In this document: positions 51,861 through 60,447 of the stretch, piece after piece
How positions within the stretch are numbered: the first letter of the stretch is position 1
Layout of the letters: each line of letters begins with the position of its first letter
The notes under the pieces: model-generated
What the model was told of the DNA's origin: nothing
Seen by the model: only the letters and a program-made list of their open reading frames with translations
The model's database searches: none
Assembly: GCA_900768045.1 (NCBI GenBank)
Contig: CAAGBL010000050.1
Span: 1 to 64,000, forward strand
Direction of reading: 5' to 3'
Length of the DNA stretch: 64,000 nt
DNA from: an uncultured Alistipes sp.
Lineage (GTDB): Bacteria > Bacteroidota > Bacteroidia > Bacteroidales > Rikenellaceae
Program-made: the position numbers and the translations under genes

Positions 51861-51918
51861 ATTCGAACCAAGAATGACAGGACCAGAATCTGTAGTGTTA
51901 CCATTACACCATAGCCCA
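51848..51918 (-). tRNA. tRNA-Gln (anticodon CTG)
   Basis: Read on the reverse strand: acceptor TGGGCTA/TAGCCCA, D arm GTGT/ACAC, anticodon arm ACAGA-TTCTGGT-CCTGT giving CTG, T arm CTTGG-TTCGAAT-CCAGG (first pair mismatched), discriminator A. The last anticodon-stem pair is A-C. CCA is not encoded. Confidence 0.9.
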
Positions 51919-51937
51919 ATATTTGTGTTTGACGGTG

Positions 51938-51968
51938 CAAAAGTAGAACTTATTTTTTGATTTGCAAA
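51938..51968 (-). promoter_or_regulatory. Promoter of tRNA-Gln
   Basis: On the reverse strand: TTTG (51965-51968), 19-base spacer, TACTTTTG (51938-51945), the same two boxes as at tRNA-Thr. Confidence 0.8.
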
Positions 51969-51989
51969 GAAAATTGCATTTTTTTTTCA

Positions 51990-51997
51990 TATCTTTG
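51990..51997 (+). promoter_or_regulatory. -7 box for the nucleoside transporter gene
   Basis: TATCTTTG, 50 bases before the ATG at 52047; the -33 box is unclear. Confidence 0.55.
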
Positions 51998-52046
51998 TTA
52001 TGTTTTATTAAATGAAATTTTGTAAAAATATATAAACTTATTGATT

Positions 52047-53342
52047 ATGAGCAATATAAAAACAAAATTGATAGTGATGAACTTTTTACAGTTTGCTGTA
52101 TGGGGTTCATACCTAACATCTATGGGTGGCTACCTCTTCTCTGAGGGCTACGGCGAGTTAATTGGTTGGTTCTACGCAATGCAGGGCGTCGTGTCGATGT
52201 TTATGCCCGCTATCATGGGTATTATCGCCGATAAGTGGATTCCTGCGCAGCGACTCTTAGGCCTCTGCCACGGCATCGCAGCACTATTTATTGCAGGCGC
52301 TGGCTACTGCGGTCAGAGTGGCATGCTATGGCCTATGTTCACGCTCTACTCTATTAGCGTGGCCTTCTACATGCCTACCCTTGCCTTGTCGAACTCTGTA
52401 GCCTACACCTCGTTGGAGCAGAGTGGCCTCGACACCGTTAAGGCCTTCCCACCTATCCGTGTATTTGGCACCGTGGGCTTCATCGTGGCAATGCTCGTGT
52501 GCGACTTCGCAGGCTTCCAGTCGAGCCCCGTGCAGTTCTACCAGTGCGCCGTAATAGGCATTATCCTCGCCTTCTACGCCCAGGTTTTGCCTAACTGCCC
52601 TGTTAGCAAGTCGGAGGGTAACATAAGCTTCTCGCAGCGTTTGGGCCTCGATGCCTTCAAGCTCTTCAAGAATAAGCAGATGGCGATGTTCTTCATCTTC
52701 TCGATGCTATTGGGCGTGTCGCTACAGATTACTAATGGCTTTGCTAACGGCTTTATCACATCGTTTAAGGCTATTCCTGAGTTTGCCGACACGTTTGGTG
52801 CTAACCATGCCAACGCCCTTATCTCGCTCTCACAGGTGTCGGAGACACTATGTATCTTGCTTATCCCATTCTGCCTTAAGCGCTTCGGCATTAAGCGTGT
52901 TATGCTTATCGCCATGTTTGCATGGGTGTTGCGCTTCGGACTCTTTGGCTTGGGTAACCCTGGCTCAGGATTGTGGATGTTTATCCTCTCGATGATTGTC
53001 TATGGCGTAGCCTTCGACTTCTTCAACATATCGGGCTCATTGTTCGTTAACGAGAACACCAGTGGTCAGATGCGTTCATCTGCGCAGGGCCTCTTTATGA
53101 TTATGACCAACGGTATCGGTGCTACGGTGGGTACTCTCGGAGCTCAGGCTGTTGTCAACCGTCTTGTGCCTCAGACACTATCGGATGCCGAGGGCGTAGT
53201 GACAAATGGTGTTGAGGTAGCCCAGGGCTGGAGCCACACATGGCTCACGTTCGCTGGTTATGCCCTCGTCGTGGCGCTGTTGTTCTGGGTGCTATTTAGG
53301 TATAAGCACAACCCCGAGAAGGAGCAGGTAATAAATCATTAA
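52047..53342 (+). CDS. NupG/XapB-like nucleoside:H+ symporter (MFS)
   Basis: A 431-residue inner-membrane transporter of the nucleoside:H+ symporter family with about 12 helices. Family marks are MNFLQFAVWGSYLTSMGGYL near the N-terminus, KAFPPIRVFGTVGFIVA (about 132-148) and SSAQGLFMIMTNGIGATVG (about 345-363). The start at 52047 is the first ATG; an in-frame TTG six bases earlier is less likely. It could feed nucleosides to salvage kinases such as the PfkB-family kinase at 8484, but that link is speculative. Confidence 0.85.
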   Translation: MSNIKTKLIVMNFLQFAVWGSYLTSMGGYLFSEGYGELIGWFYAMQGVVSMFMPAIMGIIADKWIPAQRLLGLCHGIAALFIAGAGYCGQSGMLWPMFTLYSISVAFYMPTLALSNSVAYTSLEQSGLDTVKAFPPIRVFGTVGFIVAMLVCDFAGFQSSPVQFYQCAVIGIILAFYAQVLPNCPVSKSEGNISFSQRLGLDAFKLFKNKQMAMFFIFSMLLGVSLQITNGFANGFITSFKAIPEFADTFGANHANALISLSQVSETLCILLIPFCLKRFGIKRVMLIAMFAWVLRFGLFGLGNPGSGLWMFILSMIVYGVAFDFFNISGSLFVNENTSGQMRSSAQGLFMIMTNGIGATVGTLGAQAVVNRLVPQTLSDAEGVVTNGVEVAQGWSHTWLTFAGYALVVALLFWVLFRYKHNPEKEQVINH

Positions 53343-53348
53343 TATATC

Positions 53349-53374
53349 GTGGGGGTGTTTCACAACTCCCCCAC
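53349..53374 (+). terminator. Hairpin after the nucleoside transporter gene
   Basis: GTGGGGG/CCCCCAC with inner TGT/ACA pairing; the following T-run is short (TTTACT). Confidence 0.65.
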
Positions 53375-53402
53375 TTTACTATATAACATCACATAATTCG
53401 TT

Positions 53403-54683
53403 ATGGCACAACAACCTTTGGCTGAGCGTCTGCGCCCACAATCTCTTGACGACTATATCGGGCAGAAGCACCTCGTAGGCGAGAATGGCGTATTTAGAAA
53501 GTTTATCGCCACGGGCAGTGTGCCCTCATTTATCTTGTGGGGTCCTCCAGGTGTTGGTAAGACTACCCTTGCCAAGATTGTTGCCAATGCCCTCGACCGC
53601 CCGTTCTACACCCTCTCGGCAGTTACGTCGGGTGTTAAGGACGTACGTGAGGTTATCGAGAAGGCTAAGAACCAGCACCTCTTTAGCGCTCGCCCTGCAT
53701 TCTTGTTTATCGACGAGATTCACCGCTTCAACAAGTCGCAGCAGGACTCGTTGCTTGGCGCTGTGGAGCAGGGCATCGTGACACTTATTGGTGCGACAAC
53801 AGAAAATCCCTCGTTTGAGGTTATCTCGCCACTCCTTAGCCGCTGTCAGGTGTATGTGCTCAAGCCCATGGACGACGGCGAACTACAAACACTGCTTAGC
53901 CGTGCTCTTGACACCGATGCCGAGCTACAAAAGCGCAATATCAGCGTCGAGCAGACCGAGGCGCTGTTCCGCTTCTCTGGTGGCGATGCTCGTAAGCTAC
54001 TCAACATTCTCGATATAGTTGTTGGTGCCTCGGAGGGCGACATCATAATTAACGACGAACGTGTAACAGAGTGCTTGCAGCAAAATATCGCCTTGTACGA
54101 TAAGAGTGGCGAGCAGCACTACGACGTTATATCGGCATTTATTAAGTCGGTGCGTGGTAGCGATCCCAATGCCGCTATCTACTACCTCGCACGCATGCTT
54201 GCTGGTGGCGAGGAGCCCCGATTCATTGCCCGCCGCCTTGTTATACTGGCTTCCGAAGATGTAGGCCTGGCAAACCCTAATGCCCTACTCTTGGCTAACG
54301 TCTGCTTCGACACTGTGCATAAGATAGGCATGCCTGAGGCACGCATTACACTGGCGGAGACTACGATATATCTCGCCACAAGCCCTAAGAGCAACTCGGC
54401 GTATGCCGCAATTAATAAGGCGTTGGCAATGGTCGAGCACGACACCACCAACCGCCCTGTGCCCCTACACTTGCGCAATGCCCCAACCAAGCTTATGGGC
54501 GAGATGGGTTATGGCGCCGAGTATAAGTATGCGCACGACTATGCTGGCAACTTCGTAAAGCAGGAGTTCCTGCCAGACTCGCTTAGTGGCACACGCTTCT
54601 ACACGCCAAACGTGGGCAATGCCCAGGAGGCAAAAATTGCAGAGCGCATGCACGCCTTGTGGGGCGACAAATATGAGAAATAG
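53403..54683 (+). CDS. rarA: Replication-associated recombination protein A (RarA/MgsA)
   Basis: AAA+ ATPase acting at stalled replication forks. The 426-residue protein has LAERLRPQSLDDYIGQKHL at the start, Walker A GPPGVGKTT (about 46-54), Walker B and sensor FIDEIHRFNKSQQDSLL (about 102-118), GATTENPSFEV (about 131-141) and the C-terminal region RFYTPNVGNAQEAKIAERM. Complete. It ends just before the inverted repeats upstream of groES. Confidence 0.95.
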   Translation: MAQQPLAERLRPQSLDDYIGQKHLVGENGVFRKFIATGSVPSFILWGPPGVGKTTLAKIVANALDRPFYTLSAVTSGVKDVREVIEKAKNQHLFSARPAFLFIDEIHRFNKSQQDSLLGAVEQGIVTLIGATTENPSFEVISPLLSRCQVYVLKPMDDGELQTLLSRALDTDAELQKRNISVEQTEALFRFSGGDARKLLNILDIVVGASEGDIIINDERVTECLQQNIALYDKSGEQHYDVISAFIKSVRGSDPNAAIYYLARMLAGGEEPRFIARRLVILASEDVGLANPNALLLANVCFDTVHKIGMPEARITLAETTIYLATSPKSNSAYAAINKALAMVEHDTTNRPVPLHLRNAPTKLMGEMGYGAEYKYAHDYAGNFVKQEFLPDSLSGTRFYTPNVGNAQEAKIAERMHALWGDKYEK

Positions 54684-54684
54684 T

Positions 54685-54753
54685 ATGACATTTTGTCATA
54701 GATAGGTGTCAATAATGCGTCAACAAAGGCTTCGGCACAGTAATTGACACCTA
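54685..54753 (+). promoter_or_regulatory. Double inverted repeat upstream of groESL
   Basis: ATGACA-TTT-TGTCAT at 54685-54699, then TAGGTGTCAAT (54703-54713) paired with ATTGACACCTA (54743-54753), an 11-base perfect match 29 bases apart. All carry the half-site TGTCA/TGACA. It is not the CIRCE element and there is no TAnnTTTG box nearby. I infer a heat-shock operator or promoter. Confidence 0.5.
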
Positions 54754-54799
54754 CAAAATCAAACAGAGAATAATTAATAATAATTAAAACATAACATTT

Positions 54800-55072
54800 A
54801 TGGCAGTAAAACCACTTTCAGATCGAGTATTGGTAAAGCCCAATCCGGCAGAGGAGAAGACCGCAGGTGGCCTTTTCATTCCAGACACAGCTAAGGAGAA
54901 ACCCCTTATGGGCAAGGTTATCGCCGCTGGCCCAGGCACAGCCGAGGTTAAGATGGAGGTAAAGGTAGGCGACGTGGTAATGTATGGCAAGTATGCTGGT
55001 ACCGAACTCCAGTATGAGGGCGAGGACTACCTCGTAATGAAGCAGTCTGACATCATCGCAGTAATCGAGTAA
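54800..55072 (+). CDS. groES: Co-chaperonin GroES
   Basis: Lid of the GroEL chamber. The 90-residue protein has KPLSDRVLVKPNPAEEKTAGGLFIPDTAKEKP (about 3-34, including the mobile loop) and a C-terminal strand DYLVMKQSDIIAVIE. It begins 47 bases after the inverted repeats at 54685-54753 and is followed 26 bases later by groEL. Confidence 0.97.
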   Translation: MAVKPLSDRVLVKPNPAEEKTAGGLFIPDTAKEKPLMGKVIAAGPGTAEVKMEVKVGDVVMYGKYAGTELQYEGEDYLVMKQSDIIAVIE

Positions 55073-55098
55073 CAAACACACAAAACTTAATAGAAACA

Positions 55099-56733
55099 AT
55101 GGCTAAGGATATTAGATATAACGTAGAGGCTCGTGAGCTTCTTAAGGAGGGCGTCGATGCACTATGCAACGCTGTGAAGGTAACTCTCGGCCCTAAAGGT
55201 CGCAATGTGATTATCGACAAGAAGTTCGGTGCTCCACAGGTAACCAAAGATGGTGTTACCGTAGCTAAGGAGGTGGAGCTCGAGGATACATTTGCAAACA
55301 TGGGTGCACAGATGGTACGTGAGGTAGCGTCAAAAACTAATGATGATGCTGGTGATGGTACTACCACTGCTACCGTTCTTGCTCAGTCGCTCATCTCTGT
55401 AGGTATCAAGAATGTCACTGCTGGCGCTAACCCTATGGATCTTAAGCGTGGTATGGACGCCGCTGTTGAGAAGGTTGTTGAGTCGCTAAAGGCTCAGAGC
55501 CAGGTTGTAGGCTCCGACTTCGCAAAAATTGAGCAGGTGGCAACAATCTCGGCTAACAACGACCGTAAAATCGGCAAGCTCATCGCCGAGGCTATGGCTA
55601 AGGTTAACAACGAGGGCGTGATCACCGTTGAGGAGGCTAAGGGTACTGAGACACACGTAGACGTTGTTGAGGGCATGCAGTTCGACCGTGGTTATATCTC
55701 GGCATACTTCATCACCGACACCGAGAAGATGGAGGCACAGCTCGACAAGCCATATATCCTTATTACGGACAAGAAGATTTCGACAATGAAGGAGATTATG
55801 GGCATCCTTGAGCCTGTGGCTCAGAGCGGCCGTTCACTCCTTATCATCGCCGAGGATGTTGACGGCGAGGCACTCTCTGCACTCGTTGTAAATAAGCTCC
55901 GTGGCACACTTAAGATTGCAGCATGTAAGGCTCCAGGCTTCGGTGACCGTCGCAAGGAGATGCTCGAGGATATCGCAACACTCACTGGCGCTACTGTCAT
56001 CTCTACCGACAAGGGTATGAAGATGGAGGATGCTGGCCTTGAGGCGTTGGGTACTGCCGAGAAGATCACTTTGAACAAGGAGAACACTACTATCGTTGAT
56101 GGCGCTGGTAAGAAGGAGGCTATCGCAGCACGTGTTCAGCAGATACGTGCCTCTATCGATAATGCTTCGTCAGACTACGACCGTGAGAAGCTTCAGGAGC
56201 GCTTGGCAAAGCTCTCTGGAGGTGTTGCCGTGTTGTACGTAGGTGCTGCTACCGAGGTTGAGATGAAGGAGAAGAAGGATCGTGTTGACGACGCCTTGGC
56301 AGCTACACGTGCCGCTGTTGAGGAGGGTATCGTTCCTGGTGGTGGCGTGGCATATATCCGTGCCGTTAAGTCGCTCGAGGGCCTTAAGGGCGAGAACGAC
56401 GACCAGACAACAGGTATCCAGATTGTTAAGCGTGCTATCGAGGAGCCATTGCGCCAGATCGTTGCTAACGCTGGTGGTGAGGGCTCAGTGGTTGTAAATA
56501 AGGTTAAGGAGGGCGAGGGTGCCTTCGGCTACAACGCTCGTGACGACAGGTATGAGGATATGCTCGCAGCGGGCATCATCGATCCAACGAAGGTGTCACG
56601 TGTTGCCTTGGAGAACGCAGCCTCTATCGCTTCGATGTTCCTCACAACAGAGTGTGTTCTCGCCTCTAAGAAGGAGGATAGCCCACTCAAGGAGCTCGCA
56701 GCAGCAGGCGGCGGCATGGGCGGCATGATGTAA
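55099..56733 (+). CDS. groEL: Chaperonin GroEL
   Basis: ATP-driven folding chamber. The 544-residue protein has VTLGPKGRNVIIDKKFGAP (about 28-46), DGTTTATVLAQ (about 87-97), GGVAVLYVGAATEVEMKEKKDRVDDAL (about 372-398), a hinge at about 190 and 375, and the Gly/Met-rich tail GGGMGGMM. Complete; a terminator follows. Confidence 0.98.
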   Translation: MAKDIRYNVEARELLKEGVDALCNAVKVTLGPKGRNVIIDKKFGAPQVTKDGVTVAKEVELEDTFANMGAQMVREVASKTNDDAGDGTTTATVLAQSLISVGIKNVTAGANPMDLKRGMDAAVEKVVESLKAQSQVVGSDFAKIEQVATISANNDRKIGKLIAEAMAKVNNEGVITVEEAKGTETHVDVVEGMQFDRGYISAYFITDTEKMEAQLDKPYILITDKKISTMKEIMGILEPVAQSGRSLLIIAEDVDGEALSALVVNKLRGTLKIAACKAPGFGDRRKEMLEDIATLTGATVISTDKGMKMEDAGLEALGTAEKITLNKENTTIVDGAGKKEAIAARVQQIRASIDNASSDYDREKLQERLAKLSGGVAVLYVGAATEVEMKEKKDRVDDALAATRAAVEEGIVPGGGVAYIRAVKSLEGLKGENDDQTTGIQIVKRAIEEPLRQIVANAGGEGSVVVNKVKEGEGAFGYNARDDRYEDMLAAGIIDPTKVSRVALENAASIASMFLTTECVLASKKEDSPLKELAAAGGGMGGMM

Positions 56734-56754
56734 TCCCACCCATAGGATAATGAT

Positions 56755-56786
56755 AAAACCCCAAGGGCTTAGCCTTTGGGGTTTTT
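56755..56786 (+). terminator. Terminator of groESL
   Basis: AAACCCCAAGGGC/GCCTTTGGGGTTTTT. Confidence 0.92.
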
Positions 56787-56808
56787 GTTGTATTTGGGAA
56801 TTAGCATA

Positions 56809-56893
56809 GGGAAGATAGGGAGAATAGGGGTGATAGGGTCGATGAGGCGAGGGTATCACAACCCCATTATTCCCATCTACCCTATTATCCCCA
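56809..56893. repeat. G-tract array and facing C-tract array
   Basis: GGG tracts at 56809-56838 (four, spaced by 5-6 bases: AAGATA, AGAATA, TGATA) and C-tracts at 56862-56893 (four, spaced ATTATT, ATCTA, TATTAT). The two halves can pair into an imperfect hairpin, or each strand could fold a G-quadruplex. Similar in wording to 51527-51564. Confidence 0.6.
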
Positions 56894-56918
56894 GAATTCC
56901 ACCTCAATTAGCGAGATA

Positions 56919-57047
56919 AATTTGTTGTTAGAAGTTATCAGATACAACGCTCGGCAAATTTCGAGGCGATGGGCTGTACATGAGGTACTGCCCATTGCTA
57001 AGATAATTCGTTAGCGGAAGTAGATGATGGCTTATCACAAGAAATAA
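56919..57047. repeat. ERIC-like hairpin repeat, copy 2
   Basis: Left terminus AATTTGTTGTTAGAAG and right terminus CTTATCACAAGAAATA-ATT. The central stem GCGATGGGC/GCCCATTGC has the tip TGTAC-ATGAG-GTAC, and the outer stem is interrupted. It forms a tandem pair with copy 3, sharing a boundary near 57047. Confidence 0.75.
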
Positions 57048-57177
57048 TTTGTTGTCAGAAGCCGTGAGATGTGGTACATCGAAAAAGTAATCACCCAGGG
57101 ATAGTACACTTTAGTACAGCCCTGGGTGATTATCTTTTAGCGATGTGCCGCAGATTGCGGCTTATCACAACAAATTC
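57047..57177. repeat. ERIC-like hairpin repeat, copy 3
   Basis: A 131-base palindrome with termini AATTTGTTGTCAGAAG and CTTATCACAACAAATT. Inner stems are GCCG...CATCG / CGATG...CGGC and AAAAGTAATCACCCAGGG / CCCTGGGTGATTATCTTT, tip ATAGTAC-ACTTTA-GTACAG. It ends 3 bases before the gapA stop codon, so it forms the 3' end of the gapA mRNA. Confidence 0.85.
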
Positions 57178-57180
57178 AAA

Positions 57181-58197
57181 TTACTTGTTGTAAGCCTTCA
57201 TAACTGAGATAAGATCAAGCACCTTGTTAGAGTAGCCCCACTCGTTGTCGTACCATGATACAACCTTCATGAAGGTATCAGTGATTGCGATACCTGCAGT
57301 TGCATCGAAGATAGATGTGCGTGCGTCGCCAAGGAAGTCTGAAGATACAACAGCCTCGTCAGTGTAGCCAAGGATACCCTTGAACTCGCCCTCAGATGCC
57401 TTCTTCATAGCAGCACATACCTCCTCGTAAGTAGCTGGCTTAGCAAGGTTAACTGTAAGGTCAACAACAGATACGTCCAAAGTAGGAACACGCATTGACA
57501 TACCTGTAAGCTTACCGTTAAGAGCTGGGATAACCTTACCTACAGCCTTAGCAGCACCTGTTGATGAAGGAATGATGTTGCCGCAAGCAGCACGGCCACC
57601 ACGCCAGTCCTTCAAAGATGGGCCGTCAACAGTCTTCTGAGTAGCAGTTACTGAGTGAACAGTTGTCATAAGACCGTTTACAAGGCCGAAGTTGTCGTTA
57701 AGAACCTTAGCGATAGGAGCCAAGCAGTTAGTAGTACATGAAGCATTAGATACGATAGTCTGACCAGCATACTCAGATGTGTTAACACCACATACGAACA
57801 TAGGAGTTGAGTCCTTAGATGGAGCTGACATAACTACATACTTAGCACCAGCCTCGATGTGAGCCTGAGCCTTCTCTGCTGTGAGGAACAAACCTGTTGA
57901 CTCAACAACATACTCTGCCTCAACCTCGTTCCACTTCAACTGTGCAGGATCCTTCTCAGCAGTTACACGGATAGCGTTGCCATTTACGATAAGAAGATTC
58001 TTCTCCTCGCAGTAGTCAACAGTACCCTCAAACTTACCGTGCATTGTATCGTACTTAAGCATGTAAGCCAAGTAATCAACTGGGCAAAGATCGTTGATAC
58101 CTACAATCTGATACTTCTCAGGCTGAGAGCAAGCTGCGCGGAATACCATACGGCCGATACGACCAAAACCGTTAATACCAATCTTAATCTGTGACAT
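57181..58197 (-). CDS. gapA: Glyceraldehyde-3-phosphate dehydrogenase
   Basis: Glycolytic oxidation and phosphorylation of GAP with NAD+. The 338-residue protein has INGFGRIGRMVFRAA (about 8-22, NAD loop), SNASCTTNCLAPIAK (about 151-165, catalytic Cys), a His in VHSVTATQ (about 180), and VSWYDNEWGYSNKVLDL near the end. Complete. Confidence 0.98.
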   Translation of the reverse strand: MSQIKIGINGFGRIGRMVFRAACSQPEKYQIVGINDLCPVDYLAYMLKYDTMHGKFEGTVDYCEEKNLLIVNGNAIRVTAEKDPAQLKWNEVEAEYVVESTGLFLTAEKAQAHIEAGAKYVVMSAPSKDSTPMFVCGVNTSEYAGQTIVSNASCTTNCLAPIAKVLNDNFGLVNGLMTTVHSVTATQKTVDGPSLKDWRGGRAACGNIIPSSTGAAKAVGKVIPALNGKLTGMSMRVPTLDVSVVDLTVNLAKPATYEEVCAAMKKASEGEFKGILGYTDEAVVSSDFLGDARTSIFDATAGIAITDTFMKVVSWYDNEWGYSNKVLDLISVMKAYNK

Positions 58198-58249
58198 AGT
58201 CTTCTGTTTTTTATTTCGTTAATAGATTAAATTTCTTTGTTTCAGAATA

Positions 58250-58281
58250 CAAATATATAATTTTTTGCTTGTAAAAGCAAG
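58250..58281 (-). promoter_or_regulatory. Promoter of gapA
   Basis: On the reverse strand: CTTG (58278-58281), 20-base spacer, TATATTTG (58250-58257), 53 bases before the ATG. Confidence 0.7.
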
Positions 58282-58308
58282 AGAATTTAAATCTTTTTAA
58301 TAAAAACC

Positions 58309-59064
58309 TTACTTAGAAATCATCTTGGCACGCTTAGCCATTGCCGAGGCAAAGACAAAGTCGTTTAGCTCGGGATTCTCAGCAAGCAAGATATCATCTT
58401 TTGTACCCTCCCACCACTTATTACCTTCGTGTATATATACAATCTTCTCGCCAATCTCCATCACAGAGTTCATATCGTGTGTATTTATGATTGTTGTGAT
58501 GTTGTACTCCTTGGTAATATCGTAAATAAGATTGTCGATAACCACTGAAGTTTGAGGATCGAGGCCAGAGTTTGGCTCGTCGCAGAAGAGGTAGCGAGGG
58601 TTGAGCACTATGGCACGTGCTATGGCCACACGCTTAACCATACCACCACTAAGCTCTGAGGGGTATAGGTGATCAGCGCCTACCAATCGCACACGCTCAA
58701 GGCAGAAGTCTACTCTGTCACGCTTCTCACCCTCCGACATCTCGGTAAATAGGTCGAGAGGCAGACGCACATTCTCCCTAACGGTTGATGAGTCGAGCAG
58801 GGCACCACCCTGGAAAATCATGCCTATATCCTTGCGAATAGCCTTGCGCTCATTAAAGCCAAGGTCGGTATAGCATACATCGTCATAATAGATCTTGCCT
58901 TCGTCGACATCGTGCAGGCCCACTAACGACTTAAGCAACACGGTCTTACCCGAGCCACTACGACCAATTATGAGGTTGGTCTTACCTGTATCGAACTCAA
59001 CGCTTATGTCCTTGAGCACGGTACGTCCTTCGAAGGATTTTGATATATGGTCTGCACGTATCAT
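58309..59064 (-). CDS. MlaF-type ABC transporter ATPase
   Basis: ATPase subunit of an Mla-type phospholipid ABC transporter. The 251-residue protein has Walker A GRSGSGKT (about 34-41), Q-loop FQGG, signature LSGGMVKRVAIARA (about 137-150), Walker B YLFCDEPNSGLDPQTS (about 157-172) and the switch His in INTHDMNSV. It overlaps the permease gene by 4 bases. It maintains outer-membrane lipid asymmetry in the known systems. Confidence 0.92.
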   Translation of the reverse strand: MIRADHISKSFEGRTVLKDISVEFDTGKTNLIIGRSGSGKTVLLKSLVGLHDVDEGKIYYDDVCYTDLGFNERKAIRKDIGMIFQGGALLDSSTVRENVRLPLDLFTEMSEGEKRDRVDFCLERVRLVGADHLYPSELSGGMVKRVAIARAIVLNPRYLFCDEPNSGLDPQTSVVIDNLIYDITKEYNITTIINTHDMNSVMEIGEKIVYIHEGNKWWEGTKDDILLAENPELNDFVFASAMAKRAKMISK

Positions 59065-59804
59065 ACACGCATAATTTGTGTTAGGATTAGGTCAAAAATC
59101 ATGATTGTCACAGAGCTGGCAACCACAGCAAGCGTCGAGGCACGTCCCACCTCCAAGGAGTTACCCTTAGCATAATAGCCACAATATGCCGATATTGAGG
59201 TTATGATAAATGCAAATACAGCGCCCTTAACCAAGGCATAGGTAAACGAGAAGGGCTCGAAGCAGTAGAACAAACCCTCGATATAGTCGCCTGTGAGCAT
59301 GATACCCGTAAGGTAGGCGATAGCAAAACCTCCGAGAATACCTACGATGATACTAAACAACGTGAGTATTGGGAAGAAGATTACCGTAGCTACAATCTTT
59401 GGAAGAATAAGGTATGATGCCGAGTTTACACCCATGATTTCGAGGGCGTCAATCTGTTCTGTGATGCGCATAGTACCAATCTCCGAGGCGATGTTTGAGC
59501 CCACCTTACCTGCAAGGATAAGCGCCACAACGGTTGACGAGAACTCCAACACCATAACCTCACGTGTTGAGTAGCCAATCATAAACTGAGGAATAAATGG
59601 CGACTCGAGCGTGATTGCCATCTGCAAGGCTACAACAGCACCGATAAATGCTGAGATAATCGCTGTGAGCGATATTGAGTTAAAGCCCAAGGCCTCGACC
59701 TCAAACCATATACGACTTCTGTAGATACGCATCTTCTCGGGGCGTGAGAAGACCTTACCAAGAAGCATGAAATATCGTCCTACGTGCTCAAATAGTTTTA
59801 TCAT
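59061..59804 (-). CDS. MlaE-type ABC transporter permease
   Basis: A 247-residue membrane subunit of the MlaE family with ISAFIGAVVALQMAITLESP (about 48-67), SEIGTMRITEQIDALEIMGVNSASYLILPKI (about 128-158), and about 5 helices. Its partner ATPase overlaps downstream. No MCE-domain substrate-binding gene (MlaD) is adjacent, so it must lie elsewhere. Confidence 0.92.
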   Translation of the reverse strand: MIKLFEHVGRYFMLLGKVFSRPEKMRIYRSRIWFEVEALGFNSISLTAIISAFIGAVVALQMAITLESPFIPQFMIGYSTREVMVLEFSSTVVALILAGKVGSNIASEIGTMRITEQIDALEIMGVNSASYLILPKIVATVIFFPILTLFSIIVGILGGFAIAYLTGIMLTGDYIEGLFYCFEPFSFTYALVKGAVFAFIITSISAYCGYYAKGNSLEVGRASTLAVVASSVTIMIFDLILTQIMRV

Positions 59805-59824
59805 ACTATCTATTCAAGTTAAAG

Positions 59825-60274
59825 TTACTCGACCTCCTCAAAGTCGACATAATCGCCCACCTTGTCGCTTACACGCTTTTCGCTCTTAGGCGACGATGTA
59901 GTAGTGGTGTTCGATGCATTAGCGCCCTGACGACGTGCATCAGCCTCAGCCTGCATACGTCGTACAAGCTCCTCGAGAGTCATGCCATTAGCGCCACCAG
60001 CCATATTACCAAAGCCTCCCATGTTACCAAAGCCGCCGCCAGAGAAGCCACTACTCTTCATCTGCTCCTCCATCTGCTGACGCATGCGACGTAGGCGCAA
60101 CGAGCCAATGGCCACCAACACGATTATAGCCAAGATAATACCGAGGATAATCCAGCCTGCCACCTTAAATACAACGGGTGCAAATATGCCTATTGCCACA
60201 AGCAAGAGGGTAAATAGAGGATTACGCTCAACAAAAGCGAGCAATCCGTAAAATATAATCTTTAAATATCCCAT
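59825..60274 (-). CDS. DUF4834-like small membrane protein
   Basis: A 149-residue protein with two hydrophobic helices (about 16-33 and 36-57). A basic/Met/Gln segment (RLRRMRQQMEEQMK, about 60-73), a Gly/Asn/Met-rich stretch (about 76-97) and an acidic end follow. This layout matches the Bacteroidetes family DUF4834 of unknown function. It lies 20 bases before mlaE, so it may be part of that operon. Confidence 0.65.
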   Translation of the reverse strand: MGYLKIIFYGLLAFVERNPLFTLLLVAIGIFAPVVFKVAGWIILGIILAIIVLVAIGSLRLRRMRQQMEEQMKSSGFSGGGFGNMGGFGNMAGGANGMTLEELVRRMQAEADARRQGANASNTTTTSSPKSEKRVSDKVGDYVDFEEVE

Positions 60275-60295
60275 TTCTTATATATATAATCGGTA

Positions 60296-60303
60296 CAAAG
60301 ATA
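60296..60303 (-). promoter_or_regulatory. -7 box for the DUF4834-mlaEF operon
   Basis: TATCTTTG on the reverse strand, 21 bases before the ATG. Confidence 0.65.
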
Positions 60304-60395
60304 ATAAATTAATGCCAAACCTAAAAATATAAACGAAGGATATAGCCATTTTAGTCCTATCGAGCTCTTTTTTGAGCATATTCATTATGTAAAAA

Positions 60396-60427
60396 TTTGC
60401 ATAATTAAAATAAATTATTTAATTTTG
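60396..60427 (+). promoter_or_regulatory. Promoter of the methionine operon
   Basis: TTTG at 60396-60399, 20-base spacer, TAATTTTG at 60420-60427. Transcription should start near 60434, giving a leader of about 215 bases before metY. Confidence 0.75.
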
Positions 60428-60447
60428 CATAAGCCAAATGAGAAAAG

